Origin: Mycocentrospora acerina | Lineage: Eukaryota; Ascomycota; Dothideomycetes; Pleosporales | Direction of reading: 5' to 3' | NCBI GenBank assembly: GCA_022701365.1 | Contig: JAKUHH010000148.1 | Coordinates: 1 to 64,000, forward strand | Length of the DNA stretch: 64,000 bases | Shown: positions 12,201-22,348 of the stretch, piece after piece | Layout of the letters: the number at the start of each line of letters is the position of its first letter | Numbering within the stretch: position 1 is the first letter of the stretch | Program-made: the position numbers and the translations under genes | The notes under the pieces: generated by a model | The model's database searches: none | Told to the model about the DNA's origin: nothing | What the model saw: only the letters and a program-made list of their open reading frames with translations

Positions 12201-12381
12201 TCTGAGCATGCCGCCTGGCCACTTTGGCGTTGACTTGGCTATCGCAGTCGAGCTACGCAACATGCTTGTCTTGCAAGCGGCCGCCGATATTTCCATCTTC
12301 AACATCTTGCAAACCGCCTCCCTAGATAACCTGGTCGCTGACGTTGCAGAAAAGAGCCGCCACGTCAAAGAGGCTGCTTAG
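9290..12381 (+). pseudogene. Highly reducing polyketide synthase pseudogene (MT-ER-KR-ACP remnants)
   Basis: Fragments in changing plus-strand frames match the C-terminal half of a fungal HR-PKS in the canonical order. C-methyltransferase: YIGAGASASADAI near 9925 and GWIDLLEFD* then LDIE near 10050; its end (VDIDFVFGLL, WDSELRDTG, YSFIMSTAS) is at 10250-10460. Linker and structural ketoreductase: DEPILLDLD, ALSQGFLYVLRNE and AERDGVPLI.VYKD at 10560-11060. Enoylreductase: VGIPGHLDT near 11195, SLPLVFTVAYATLVDTA at 11360-11425, AIGKNEMASNS at 11480, then QTGARVGKVVMS near 11690. Most of the ketoreductase is deleted; its tail (FIDLGSISDIGS) is near 11770. ACP is at 12090-12380. KS, AT and DH are absent. 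Many frameshifts and stops (for example near 10078 and 11310) rule out function. The 5' limit is uncertain. Confidence 0.9.
12090..12381 (+). pseudogene. Relic acyl-carrier-protein domain of the dead PKS
   Basis: This last piece of the PKS relic stays open to its stop. It reads like a fungal HR-PKS ACP (MIPVSEIDLSMPPGHFGVD, then AVELRNM, SIFNILQTASLDNLV, AEKSRH). At the place where the family has GVDS, with serine carrying phosphopantetheine, it reads GVDL with a TTG codon. A single C-to-T change from TCG would explain it, although the ancestral codon is inferred. Even if translated, it could not be charged. Confidence 0.85.
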
Positions 12382-14956
12382 AGTCCAAAGTCGCCCGGTG
12401 TTGATAGATCCTCTTTGCGTGTATGTATATGGAGCATTCAAAGGCCATCTTTTTCATGTAACAAAACACAACATTTTCTTTCATACTTGCACTACAACCT
12501 AATCCTCTATCGTACAACAAATGTTTCTACGTGTTTCAAAGCAAGAACCCTAAAACATTACTTATTCAGTTGCTTGCCCGTCCTCAATTGCTCTGTGTCT
12601 TCGCATTCCTCCTTCTTTAAAACTTCGTTTAAATTTTCGCCATTGTGCTTATTTAAAGTTTTCAATTTCCGCAGGTTATAAAGTAGTCTCTCGAACTCCT
12701 TCAGTTTCTTCAGGGATACCAACACAACCAATTCATCTTCCATTACCAATACGTCAAAAGTGGAACGAGTGCTCTACAAGAGCATATTCTAATTGCATTA
12801 CTGCACAAAAAGGCAGGTGTTGGTCGGTTATCCGAAATGAAATGCTACATCCATATGCGCTACATAGACGCAAAGGTTGGAATCGTTGGAATGCTCAAAG
12901 ATGCAGCGATGATAGACTTTTGATTTTCCCCTGGGTCTGAACTAACGTGAGTCCGAAAGCTACCCACCTACACCGGAAATTCCTAACCGCCCTATCACAC
13001 GTTCGTACATAAATTAAAGGCAATTAGCACACTCACTAAGGTACCACTTTAGAACTATTGCCCCAAGGTGGCTGCAAAGGCACGCTAATTGTAGTTTCGG
13101 GGGCCTAATAGCTAAAGGAAATTCTGTGAACATCTATTCAGGTTGGTCGAAGCCTGCAATGAGGCTACAATACACATCATGAGCTTCTTATAGGCATCAT
13201 ATGGCCCGGAGTGCTACTAGGAAATCCTGACTCCCAAGAAGTGCAGAATGGGCGTCAAACCATGCGTCTGTAGGTTTAATATTTTTCAGTAACCCGTCTT
13301 TTCTACACCATCACAGGCACGCTGGGTACACATCAAGGGTCATTGTGGCCAGGGTGATCGCCACCAGCAGGGGCTGCTTTACTTAAAAGTTCTTGCGAAG
13401 CGCGACGACCAGGAAAGTTGTTTCAGCTATGGTGTCGAGTGATTACTGCTGATATTCTGTGTGAAGGGCTTTACTTGTATCCATGGGATGACCACTCGCA
13501 AAGTTTTCCTCAGCAGCCAGGAAGTGGGTGCGGATCTGGCCGAGAAGTGAGTACGTACACTATTTCTTCGTTCCCTTCAAAAAAAAAAAAGAACATCGCC
13601 TTGGGCATGCTAACCATCTGCTCATAGAAGAACAGGTGTATCTAATAGATCATGCTCAGAAACTAGACAATTGTTAATGCAAGCCAAAACGTTCGGCTTT
13701 TAGTTTCAGCATCAATAAAAGTTATCTTAACTACCAATTTGACTCTGTCCTTACAGACAAAGCTCCTTGATCGTGTTCCAAGGTTTGCGTAGCAAGAGAA
13801 CATGAGAGTGTATTTACTTCATATAACCGCACTATTTGGACCAAGCGAAACGCCCTCCCTGCGAACATTATGCTCCGGTGATAGTATTCGCATGTCGGCT
13901 CATTAATAGCAGGCAAGATCTAAATCTTGGCCTGCTCAATGAATATTAGATGGCAGGATTCCTCAGGCCTGAGTGCATGAAGAAGTCGTCTCGTCTCCTC
14001 GTGTGATTGGCGCACGGCGATCTAAACTGACTAGAAAGCGACGATGCCAGTGTCCACATGGCGTGTTGTAAGCAGGTTTTCTGCTTGATCTCGTTCATCC
14101 GTTCAAACCAAGAGCAGAAGCAGTGTGCTGGCAATAGTGGCGCAAATTCATGGACCTAGTCACAATAGAGCTAATCTCTAACGGCAAGTTTTAATAAGGT
14201 GAGCTGACCAGTCAGTAGTTATCAAATAACGGACGCTTATAATTGACTACCAAGATTTAAAAACTTACACTTAAGATCCCTTTGGAAGACCTTGGAAAAC
14301 AGATCATGGTATACAGATCGCGAGTATTAGAGCAGTAATGCTCAAAGTTGAGAACCTGTATTTCAATTTTATTTCAAGGAGAGTGAGTACATGCATACAA
14401 GCATTAAAGTTGCTATCAATCCAAATTTATAATTTATAAGGTTTTGAGAGACTATGGCTGCTATTAATGGTCATACAGCGAGAGAGATTATAAGCGGATT
14501 GTTAAAGCAAAGGATCATTACTTGATCACTGTTACACAAACCAACAGATGATAGGTCACAGTGACTATGTTAGTAAACTGCGTAGGAGATTTATCAAGTA
14601 TAACCACATTAGCCTCACGTACCTTGATGGTCTAATATCTTACATTGAACGATAAGTTTATCAGTCTTATCTTATATTGGTTTCTTACAAATTGTTATTT
14701 GAGAACCCCGAAATACAACGACGCTCAGCACGCAGGTAGGTAGGCTACTAGAGATAGCAAGTTCAATCAGTGGGGCCATACAGTGTAACAATAGAACAAG
14801 AGCCATTAAAATATACGATAAAATCACGCAATCACGTTAGCCGTAAATGAATTTGTGCTGACAAATATATTCTGAAAACTTCTACTATTCACACCGCACG
14901 CTATGCACATTTCGTGACTTCATGTCTTTGTAATTTCATCACAATCCCATGGGTAT
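12382..14956. other. Gene-free stretch
   Basis: No recognisable gene or transposon end lies here. A short frame near 13418-13560 ends at a donor-like GTGAGTACG and has an A-run after it, but I cannot match it to a family. Confidence 0.45.
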
Positions 14957-15965
14957 CTACTCCTTAGCACCGTGGACAAATAGCCTAGTACCCTCGACAG
15001 GCTTGAACTCCTTCTCACCGGCATCAGCAACCTTGCCACCGAAAACGAGCTGGGATCGGAGCTTCCAGTCAGCGGGAATATTCCATTGCTCTTGAGCCTT
15101 GAGGTCGATGAGGGGATTGTAGTGCTGGAGATTGGCGCCAAGACCCTCGGCCTCGAGGGCAGTCCAGAGAGCGAACTGGTGCATGGCGGAAGCGTGCTCG
15201 CTCCAGTCACCAAAGTGGTGGGCATAGATGGGGAAGGCCTTTCGTAGGGCCTCAACGGGCTCGAGGTCTTCAAGGAAAAGGGCCTGATAAGCGTTGTTAG
15301 TATGGGGCTAGATCCCCTAACCCTAACGTTTGCAAGACTGGCTGGGGGCGGCGGCACTTCGGCGTATGGCGTCAGGTGGGGCTTGCATGAAGGTTGGTGA
15401 GGTTCTCGAGCTCCTCCAGAACATCACAAACATGCCACCACCTTTCGAGACGTTTCCGCTGCTACCGCCAAGCATGCAATATAATTGGGGTACTCACAGT
15501 GCCGTAGCCGGCTTTGAAACCTGAGACCCTCTGTTCTGAGCTAGGGAATTGCTCCGCGGGTACAATGGGCTTCAAGGCATCAAGAACGTAGTCCCAGAAG
15601 GTTTCATGCTCCTTACCGAGCAGAACAACGATGCGGGTTGACTGAGAGTTGAAGGACGAGGGGACGTGGAGGACAATTTGCTTCGCGATCTCGGTGATCT
15701 CCTTGTCAGAGATGGGCACGTCCTTACTGAGGGCGTAGATGGAGCGGCGGGTCTTGACTGCCTCGAGGAAAGTCTGGGGAGCCATCACTTCTGGAAGTGT
15801 CGAAGAATGCTGGAAAGAGCTGAGGAAAGTTGAAGTCGATGTGGATGTGAATGTTGGAGTTGTCCGGCTGAGGGAAGTGGCAGCGAGGCAGGCGCTTTTG
15901 TACCCACTGGCGACTCGAACTGCGTGGCTGATCATTTGTAAGTAACTCCTCAGCAGATGCGCCAT
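14957..15965 (-). CDS. Nitroreductase family protein (Frm2/Hbn1-like), 2 exons
   Basis: Predicted FMN-dependent oxidoreductase of the fungal Frm2/Hbn1 nitroreductase group, which reduces nitro compounds and is linked to oxidative or lipid stress. Exon 1 ends at 15498, a 214-nt intron spans 15284-15497, and exon 2 is 14957-15283. Splicing joins ...GYGT to ALFLED in frame. Family motifs are RRSIYALSK near the core start, VPSSFNSQSTR, HQFALWTALEAEGLGANLQHYNP and QLVFGGKVADAGEKEF. Three in-frame starts are possible. The one at 15785 (MAPQTF) gives a 204-residue protein, the family's usual size. The one at 15965 has A at -3 and adds a Ser/Thr/Arg-rich, presequence-like leader (264 residues). The one at 16121 would add a hydrophobic segment. 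I chose 15965 with moderate confidence. Confidence 0.85.
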
Positions 15966-17203
15966 TTTAGCGAATGGTAGCTCTGCAGGAGTGGATACCA
16001 GGACTTTCCATTCTGTAGGTGAAGACGGCAATTGGGAAGACGAAAGGGTGTGTTGCAGCAACAATGCAACAAATCCGCCGGCAAAAGCGCCAATCAGTAG
16101 CGAACGTACAGAGATGGTCATAGCAGCACCTGTCTACGTTTTCAGTGGTACCAAGCAAATATTCAGTTATTACAGGCACACGATAAATGTTGTTAATATC
16201 ATCCGAGTTGAGAGTTTCGTGAGCGCTGAAGTCCCGGTTCCGAGTTCGAAATCGAGTTTTGCTGCATTCTACGGACAATAGTACAAGCGGCGTCGAGCAG
16301 GCCGGCACCGGATCCTTCAATTGCCGTTGTCTGAGAAATCAATGATTAAGCACCGGAATCATCCCGCTATTAACACTGAAATCGCGAACTACGCGCCGCA
16401 AGTACCAAGTGCTTACAAAAGAATCGTCTAGGAGTTAACCACTAAATAAAAAAACATGAACAATTAAAAGTGCGAAAGATAATTACCCTTGTAGCGGAAA
16501 AATCTCAATTTTTTTCTATAAGAATAACAATTCTATGTGTATATGTATCTACAGCTACGAAAATTATAATTTGATGCAGGTGAGTTCCTAATTGCAAAAT
16601 CGACATCCAATAGATTGATGACTAGCTGATAGCCCTCGGGAAATTTGATTTGAGATTTTAAAGAGAAAATCATTATTAGTTAAGGATTGCTAAATTCAAT
16701 CTTTCCTTCCTTTCATTATGCTAAGTACTTGGAACGTCTTTGTAAAAAGTTGTTTGCAAGAGAAGAGGTTTTCTTCGTTAATAAAGTCCAATCCTTTCTT
16801 TCCTTTTCCACCAATCAGAAGAACTAGATGGGTGAGCTCGATGAATACATTTTTTTGTCAGACCTGCCAAGAATTATGTACTCAATTCAGATGTTGATAT
16901 GAATCGAGAATCTTCTTTTCGGTTCTGATCCCATTTTGTAGCTATCTAGCCAATTTAGAGTAGCTCATTGACGATTGACATGCAACTCCATAAGGGATTC
17001 TTGATCTTTCGTCGCAGGCATTATCAACCATCTTTCCATTGCTTATGCAAAATGACATCTTGAAATAGGGCCTATACCTGGTGTGCATATATGGTGCATG
17101 GAATCCGAGGTGCCAAGATATCAAAAGAGATCTGTTCGATTTAGATGGTTTATAATCCTTTTTTCTCGTTTTCAGGCTTTGGCCTTTCACCGCTTTCGAT
17201 ATC
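15966..17203. other. Spacer between nitroreductase and amidohydrolase
   Basis: The frame of the nitroreductase stays open to an ATG at 16121, so the left part may be 5' coding or leader sequence. From about 16330 the DNA is AT-rich with no gene recognised. Confidence 0.45.
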
Positions 17204-18853
17204 TTACAGAAGTGCCACGGAATTTTTCACTGCTACTTGATATATCTTCTTTCCTCTTGACCAAGTTTGCTCTACTTTTGCTTCCAGCAACGTTTCTGGA
17301 GTCCAACTACAGTCCAAAACCACAAAATCAGCCTGCAAACCTTTCTTCAAGCTTCCAGTCCACGATTCTGCGAAGCGTGAATATGCCGCCCCTGTAGTGG
17401 CCGCATGGAAAGCCTGTGAAATTGTGAGTGCTTGACGTGGTGTTGTTTGTATCTCTAACTCAGGACGAGTCGCTGATTTTCTGATTGTCGCGTTGTAGAG
17501 ATTAGGCATAGGAAGATGCAGCGCCGTTGGAGCGTCAGTCCCGAAGGCGACACATGCACCCCCATCCAGGAATTCTTTGTACGCAAACGCTCGCTCCCAC
17601 GACTCAGCTCCAATCAGATTGGGATAGTCTTGCATGATTGCTGGGTCGGAGTGAACCGGCTGCACAGACGCAGTGATACCGAATTGCCCTAGCCGTTTTG
17701 CATCTTCCTCGCTCGTAACTTCTAAGTGCTCGATTCTGTGCCTACCATTAGGCGTACTTGCTTTCGCGATAGCATTTACTGCTTGCGCAACCGCAGCATC
17801 CCCGATTGCGTGGATTGCAACTTGGAGACCCGCGCGCGCCGCTCGGGAAACAACTAAATCCATTGCATCCGCAGACCAGAGCGGCTCCACTACGTCAACT
17901 TGTCCTGTGTAAGGGTGACTTAGTGCGGCGGTACAGCCATCGACCACCCCGTCACAGATGAGTTTGATGCCCACTACACAGAAGTCTGGCGATTTGATTG
18001 GATGCCATTTTTGCAATTGTGCGATAGCTTCGTCGACTTTTTCTGACATGTCACTTCCACTCCCAGGAGGTGTGATCAGCCAATGCGCGGCGACGTGTAT
18101 GGGCAAGTCACCGTTTTGCTCTCGATATAAACCCAGCGCATCCCATGCGTTGTGGTCCATCGCCATGTCGATGGCTCCTGTGTAACCAGCAGCAATGTAT
18201 GCTTCAAACGCAACTTCAAGCGCAGCCTGCTTATCTTCAACTGTATAAAGACTGTTCAAGAAAGGCCAAACTATGTCGACCTGTCCAGCCTCTGCGAATA
18301 ATCCCGTTGGTTGCCCATTCTTATCGCAAGCAACTTGATGCCCGCCGAGTTTTCCGATATCATCTAGAGGTAGCTCGTTTAGGGCAGCACTGTTCACCCA
18401 AGTTGAGTGTAGATCCAGCGCTTCGACATAGATCGGGCGGGGATCCAAGTCGTCAAGCATCGTAGCCAGAGCCAGTCTCCCTGTACTGGGCTGATGCCAT
18501 CCCCGACATAAGATTCGAGGCAGGTCGGGGCGGCTTTTGGCGTAACGTAAGATGGTTGCGCGAACCTCTTCTAGTGACTTGCTATGCGTAAGGTCAAGCT
18601 TCCTCCGTGACAATCCAAAAAACAACAAATGTGTGTGCGCGTCAATGAGTCCTGGCACCACAACACGCTGCTCAAGATCAATGACTTCAGCTCCAAGACT
18701 GATGTATTGTTGTACTGTGGCATCCTCTTCAAGACCTGTGTGGATTATGGTGTTATCTTGAATGACCATGCAACTGCCAAAATCGATAGTTTGCTCCCGA
18801 GCGTCAGAATTTGCGAATATGCGCCCGTTGACGAAGACTTGCTGGTTGGTCAT
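17204..18853 (-). CDS. Amidohydrolase family 3 (YtcJ-like metal-dependent hydrolase)
   Basis: Single-exon gene of 549 residues from the ATG at 18853 (MTNQQVFVNGRIF). The frame is open further upstream to 18928, but the family normally begins just before the composite beta-domain, so the inner ATG is preferred. Visible motifs are VVPGLIDAHTHL (metal-binding His73 and His75), GWHQPSTGRL, IDMAMDHNAWDAL, the VAIHAIGDAAV histidine, HRIEHLEV, and VAFGTDAPTA with the metal-ligand Asp. This arrangement is typical of YtcJ/amidohydrolase_3 proteins, whose substrates (N-substituted amides, carbamates) are mostly unassigned. No secretion signal is seen, so it is probably cytosolic. It is transcribed divergently from the MFS transporter across 594 bp, which suggests co-regulation and export or uptake of a related compound. 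Confidence 0.9.
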   Translation of the reverse strand: MTNQQVFVNGRIFANSDAREQTIDFGSCMVIQDNTIIHTGLEEDATVQQYISLGAEVIDLEQRVVVPGLIDAHTHLLFFGLSRRKLDLTHSKSLEEVRATILRYAKSRPDLPRILCRGWHQPSTGRLALATMLDDLDPRPIYVEALDLHSTWVNSAALNELPLDDIGKLGGHQVACDKNGQPTGLFAEAGQVDIVWPFLNSLYTVEDKQAALEVAFEAYIAAGYTGAIDMAMDHNAWDALGLYREQNGDLPIHVAAHWLITPPGSGSDMSEKVDEAIAQLQKWHPIKSPDFCVVGIKLICDGVVDGCTAALSHPYTGQVDVVEPLWSADAMDLVVSRAARAGLQVAIHAIGDAAVAQAVNAIAKASTPNGRHRIEHLEVTSEEDAKRLGQFGITASVQPVHSDPAIMQDYPNLIGAESWERAFAYKEFLDGGACVAFGTDAPTALHLPMPNLYNATIRKSATRPELEIQTTPRQALTISQAFHAATTGAAYSRFAESWTGSLKKGLQADFVVLDCSWTPETLLEAKVEQTWSRGKKIYQVAVKNSVALL

Positions 18854-19447
18854 TGTTAAGATTAGGAGATTGTTTCGGGCGATTTGATCATGTCTGAGGG
18901 AGTGAAAAACACGGCGGTAGAAATACAACCAACATCCCGGTTATCGGCATCACTTATGGCTTCTCGTGATTTGTAAATGAGTTCTTTCTACAATAATTTT
19001 AGTATCCCTGTACAATGCTTCATGTGAGTGAGCGATCAAAGTTACATCTGGGCTGTTCTACTCTTCTTCTAGGAGGTCCAGCCGACCGATAGGAGGGCCT
19101 ATTGTCTTGGCCCAAAAACTAACCAGTTCAAGACTACCCCGGATTCCACTAACGGACCGCGACCACGACTTGTATTTATCTACTTCCGCAACTATAGGCT
19201 GAAGCCAATTTGCATTATCTTGATTACCTTGTTAGCCTATAGAATGATCTTTCTAGAGTTACGACTCCTCATCAGTGATTAGATACGAACGCCGAATCCC
19301 GGGACTGAAACGCCTTATCAGATAGCCGGCATATCGTGCTAGGTTTGTACAATGAGCGTCTTGCGTGAAAAAAACATAAATCAACTGGTTTAGATCCTGG
19401 CTGGATTCACTTAAGATACATCTGAGCCTATTTACTCAATCTGTAGG
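18854..19447. promoter_or_regulatory. Shared divergent promoter region (amidohydrolase / MFS transporter)
   Basis: This 594-bp intergenic segment holds the 5' ends of two divergent genes. No TATA box or known operator was identified. The role is inferred only from the arrangement. Confidence 0.4.
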
Positions 19448-21325
19448 ATGCCGCCAATCCCAGCCCAAGTTCATGGAGACCGATCGTCATGGCCGCCAGG
19501 CACTGTCAATCTCGAAGGTAAATAGTACATTCTAGAATCAACGAGTAGTACAGATTCGGAATTATCCTACTAACATGTCTCGTTTTAGAGCTGCGACTCA
19601 TCTCCACAGATGCGGAAGAAAGATATCGAGTCATTTTGGTTCCCTCGCCAACGAATGATCCCAATGATCCACTAGTGTGTTGGCCTCCTTTCGCAGCACC
19701 ATCTGTGAAATCTAACAGTACCCAGAGCTGGAAACCATGGGAAAAATACAGCAACTTTGCTCTGACATTGCTTTATAGTCTTATCGTCTTTGGACTGTAT
19801 GTTTATCTTCACATTTGCTTCATCGAGATGAGAACCTAATAACCGGTGACCAGAATTTCGGCGATCACTCCAACATGGGCTCCCATGAACATCGAACTCG
19901 GCTTTAGTTATGATATCCTAAATGACAGTTATGCCACCGGTAGCGCAACGCTCGCTATTGGAGCACTGATTTTCATTCCGTTCGCGCTCAAATATGGTAG
20001 ACGGCCCATCTATGTCCTTAGTTTGCTTGGGCAGTTCGCAGTCGCCATATGGGCTGCAAATATGAAGAATACAGCTGATTTGTTCTTGACGCAAGCATTC
20101 AATTGCTTGCTGGGGTCGTTGGCCGAAGTTGTTGTACAGATGACCATCGCAGATATCTTCTTTGTTCATGAAAGAGGGTTGATGAACAACCTATACGTCT
20201 GTACAATGTCTATAGGAACTTCCTTGTCGGCATTAGTGGCTGGTTATATTACAGTCGGTCAAGGATGGCGGTGGGTATGGTGGTGGATTGCCATACTTGT
20301 TGGTACCTGCCTAGTTTTGTTCATTTTCTTTTACGAGGAGACGAAGTTTGTGCCTCTTATTAATGGCGTTTCAGATACCGATGTGCTTCCCCAGGCGATA
20401 GCGCGCAAGAAGATCGAAGCAGCAGATCGCAAGTCTGGTGATCACCAGCTCGAGCCAATTTCCTCCATTTTAACGACAGTTGTGCCTTCGCGAAAGTCTT
20501 ATGCACAACGTCTAAAGCTAACAACAACATCTGGGGGCAGTCTTAAGCATCTTGCTTCTCACACTTATCAGCCACTCTCTGCTATGTGTACGATCCCCGC
20601 TATCATGTACGTTGCGCTTCTATATGGTCTCGTAACATCTGCAGTGCAAATATCTGCTACCCTCATTGCAACATACATGCCGGCACCGCCCTACAACTTC
20701 AATGCTGCACAAGTTGGACTGATGAACCTCCCACCTTTCATTGGCAACATACTTGGAGCGACACTAAGTGCGCCCTTCGCTGATCGCATCATTCTATACC
20801 TTGCCCGCAGAAACAAGGGCATTTACGAGCCTGAAATGCGACTTTGGCTATTGCTTGCGTTCGCGCCTGTGTTTCCAGCCGGTTTAATAGTCTTCGGTTA
20901 TGCTCTAGGGAATGGGATGAGCTGGCCCGTTGTAGCAGTCGGGTTAGGCACGTTCTCATTTGCGATGACGCCTATCTGCAGCGTGGCGTTATCGTATCTC
21001 ACAGATTCATATACAGACGTAAGTGTTAGGTATAGTTCGATTTTGGTTGCACAGGTATTAACACGAACATGCACAGATCATCGCAGACGCTATTGTAGGC
21101 GTCACGTTCGCTCGCAATGTGCTCGCAACTATTTTTATCTTTGCGACAGCACCATGGGTCGCAAAGGTAGAGTTACAGAATGTAATGTTAACTTTTGCTA
21201 TCATCGTCACTTTAGTGCTTGGTGCTGGCACAACTGGGCTACTTGTCTATGGCAAGCGACTACGAAGTGCCACCGCACCCAGGTATCGGGCCTATACAAT
21301 GAGACAGGTAGAAAATCGTGCTTAG
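19448..21325 (+). CDS. MFS transporter (drug/polyamine-type proton antiporter), 4 exons
   Basis: Major-facilitator membrane transporter of 563 residues. Exons are 19448-19517, 19589-19796, 19854-21018 and 21077-21325; introns are 71, 57 and 58 nt, the first with a TACTAAC-like branch site. The N-terminal tail has VPSPTNDPNDPL.W, the DPxxPxNW-type motif before helix 1. Then come W.PMNIELGFSYDILNDSYATGSATLAIG, the loop PFALKYGRRPIY, a long charged central loop (about residues 250-330), and the second half (YVALLYGLVTSAVQ, GLMNLPPFIGNILG, FADRI). This fits the Hol1/Tpo-like drug:H+ antiporter clade, an inference from motifs. Substrate is unknown. The divergent neighbour is an amidohydrolase. The final exon is needed for the last helices, since the unspliced frame runs into unrelated residues after YTD. 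Confidence 0.88.
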
Positions 21326-21923
21326 CAAACTATGTCAATGAAAAGCGAGTTACCTGATGTTCTTGGAGGATGTTATAAACGCGCTCCCAGTTCGAACCTA
21401 ATCATCAAAGCGCGACCTAGCATTCATCTGTTCATCTGCTACACATCAAAAATTAAGTCCGCGTTATACTAAGCATGCAAGCGATTCTCAGCTTTCAATT
21501 CATACCTTGTAGAGAACAGTCTCATATGCAATGCATAGCACACAGTCAAAGTCTGGCTTATCCGCACTATGATACGAAATTGCCGCTCCACCATGTAGAA
21601 ATTCGAGGAGCAGCACCTAACTAAGCCAAGGACTCTAAATGCTGTCGACTGAGAACAGAACATGACTACACTGATAATGGAGACGCAAGTGCCATGTGGA
21701 GAGTAGAAGCACAGGAAAATGTGAAAACGTATTTCCTCGCCTATGCTTGTCAATGAAACATCCTTGCCGTTCCACCTTAGCTAATTTCCCAGAGATCCTA
21801 GTCTTCTGATCCACCAATCAGCATGACCACTTTTGCGGCACACCGGCTGAGAACGCCTCGCTCCGTTTATTCAATTTCGATCCGCTATTTATTATCTGCA
21901 CAATCTCAGATGTACATACATTC
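21326..21923. other. Spacer after the MFS gene
   Basis: No gene was recognised between the MFS stop and the next LTR fragment. Confidence 0.4.
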
Positions 21924-22042
21924 TGTCAGCCAACTGGGGGATACTATCATGTGTGTGACCACGTAAGCAACCAGCGCCTATATAGTCTACGAGTCTTATG
22001 CTTCTAGCAACGGATTAATTTTCTCTTGAATGTTCCCTCACA
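21924..22042 (+). repeat. Copia solo LTR (copy 4)
   Basis: About 119 bp from TGTCAGCCAAC to TTCCCTCACA, so both LTR ends are present. It shares the ACCACGTAAGCA.CCAGCGCCTATATAG block and the ending TTGAATGTTCCCTCACA with the family at 718-846. No adjacent internal sequence is seen, hence solo. The flanks CATTC and GCTTC do not form an exact target duplication. Confidence 0.65.
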
Positions 22043-22348
22043 GCTTCTTACCAATAAATACAAACGATCCATCAAATGGGATAAGAAAAACCAAATAATC
22101 GCAGAAGATCGTAGAAGCAACAGTCATCGAAAGTTGTGCACAAGTGTTATGACAGCCTTCCTTACTAATGCAAGTGCACCCTCCCAGCCTACAAAGCTAT
22201 TTTGTAGCTACCCTGTCTATTCGAGTGCATTTATTGTCTCTTTGCAACAGATTTGTATAAGGGAAATTGGTTGCTTACCCAGATTTATATAGTTTAAGTC
22301 CACAAAGCTTGGTTTTCCTCAAATACCTCTACATTCAACTACGCTTTC

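Noticed and set aside
6676..12381. Secondary-metabolite gene cluster around the PKS
   Set aside because: The PKS is dead and the neighbours (receptor, alcohol dehydrogenase, nitroreductase) do not form a recognisable pathway.
16122..16320. Further upstream extension of the nitroreductase gene
   Set aside because: The minus-strand frame here differs from the nitroreductase frame and shows no conserved sequence.
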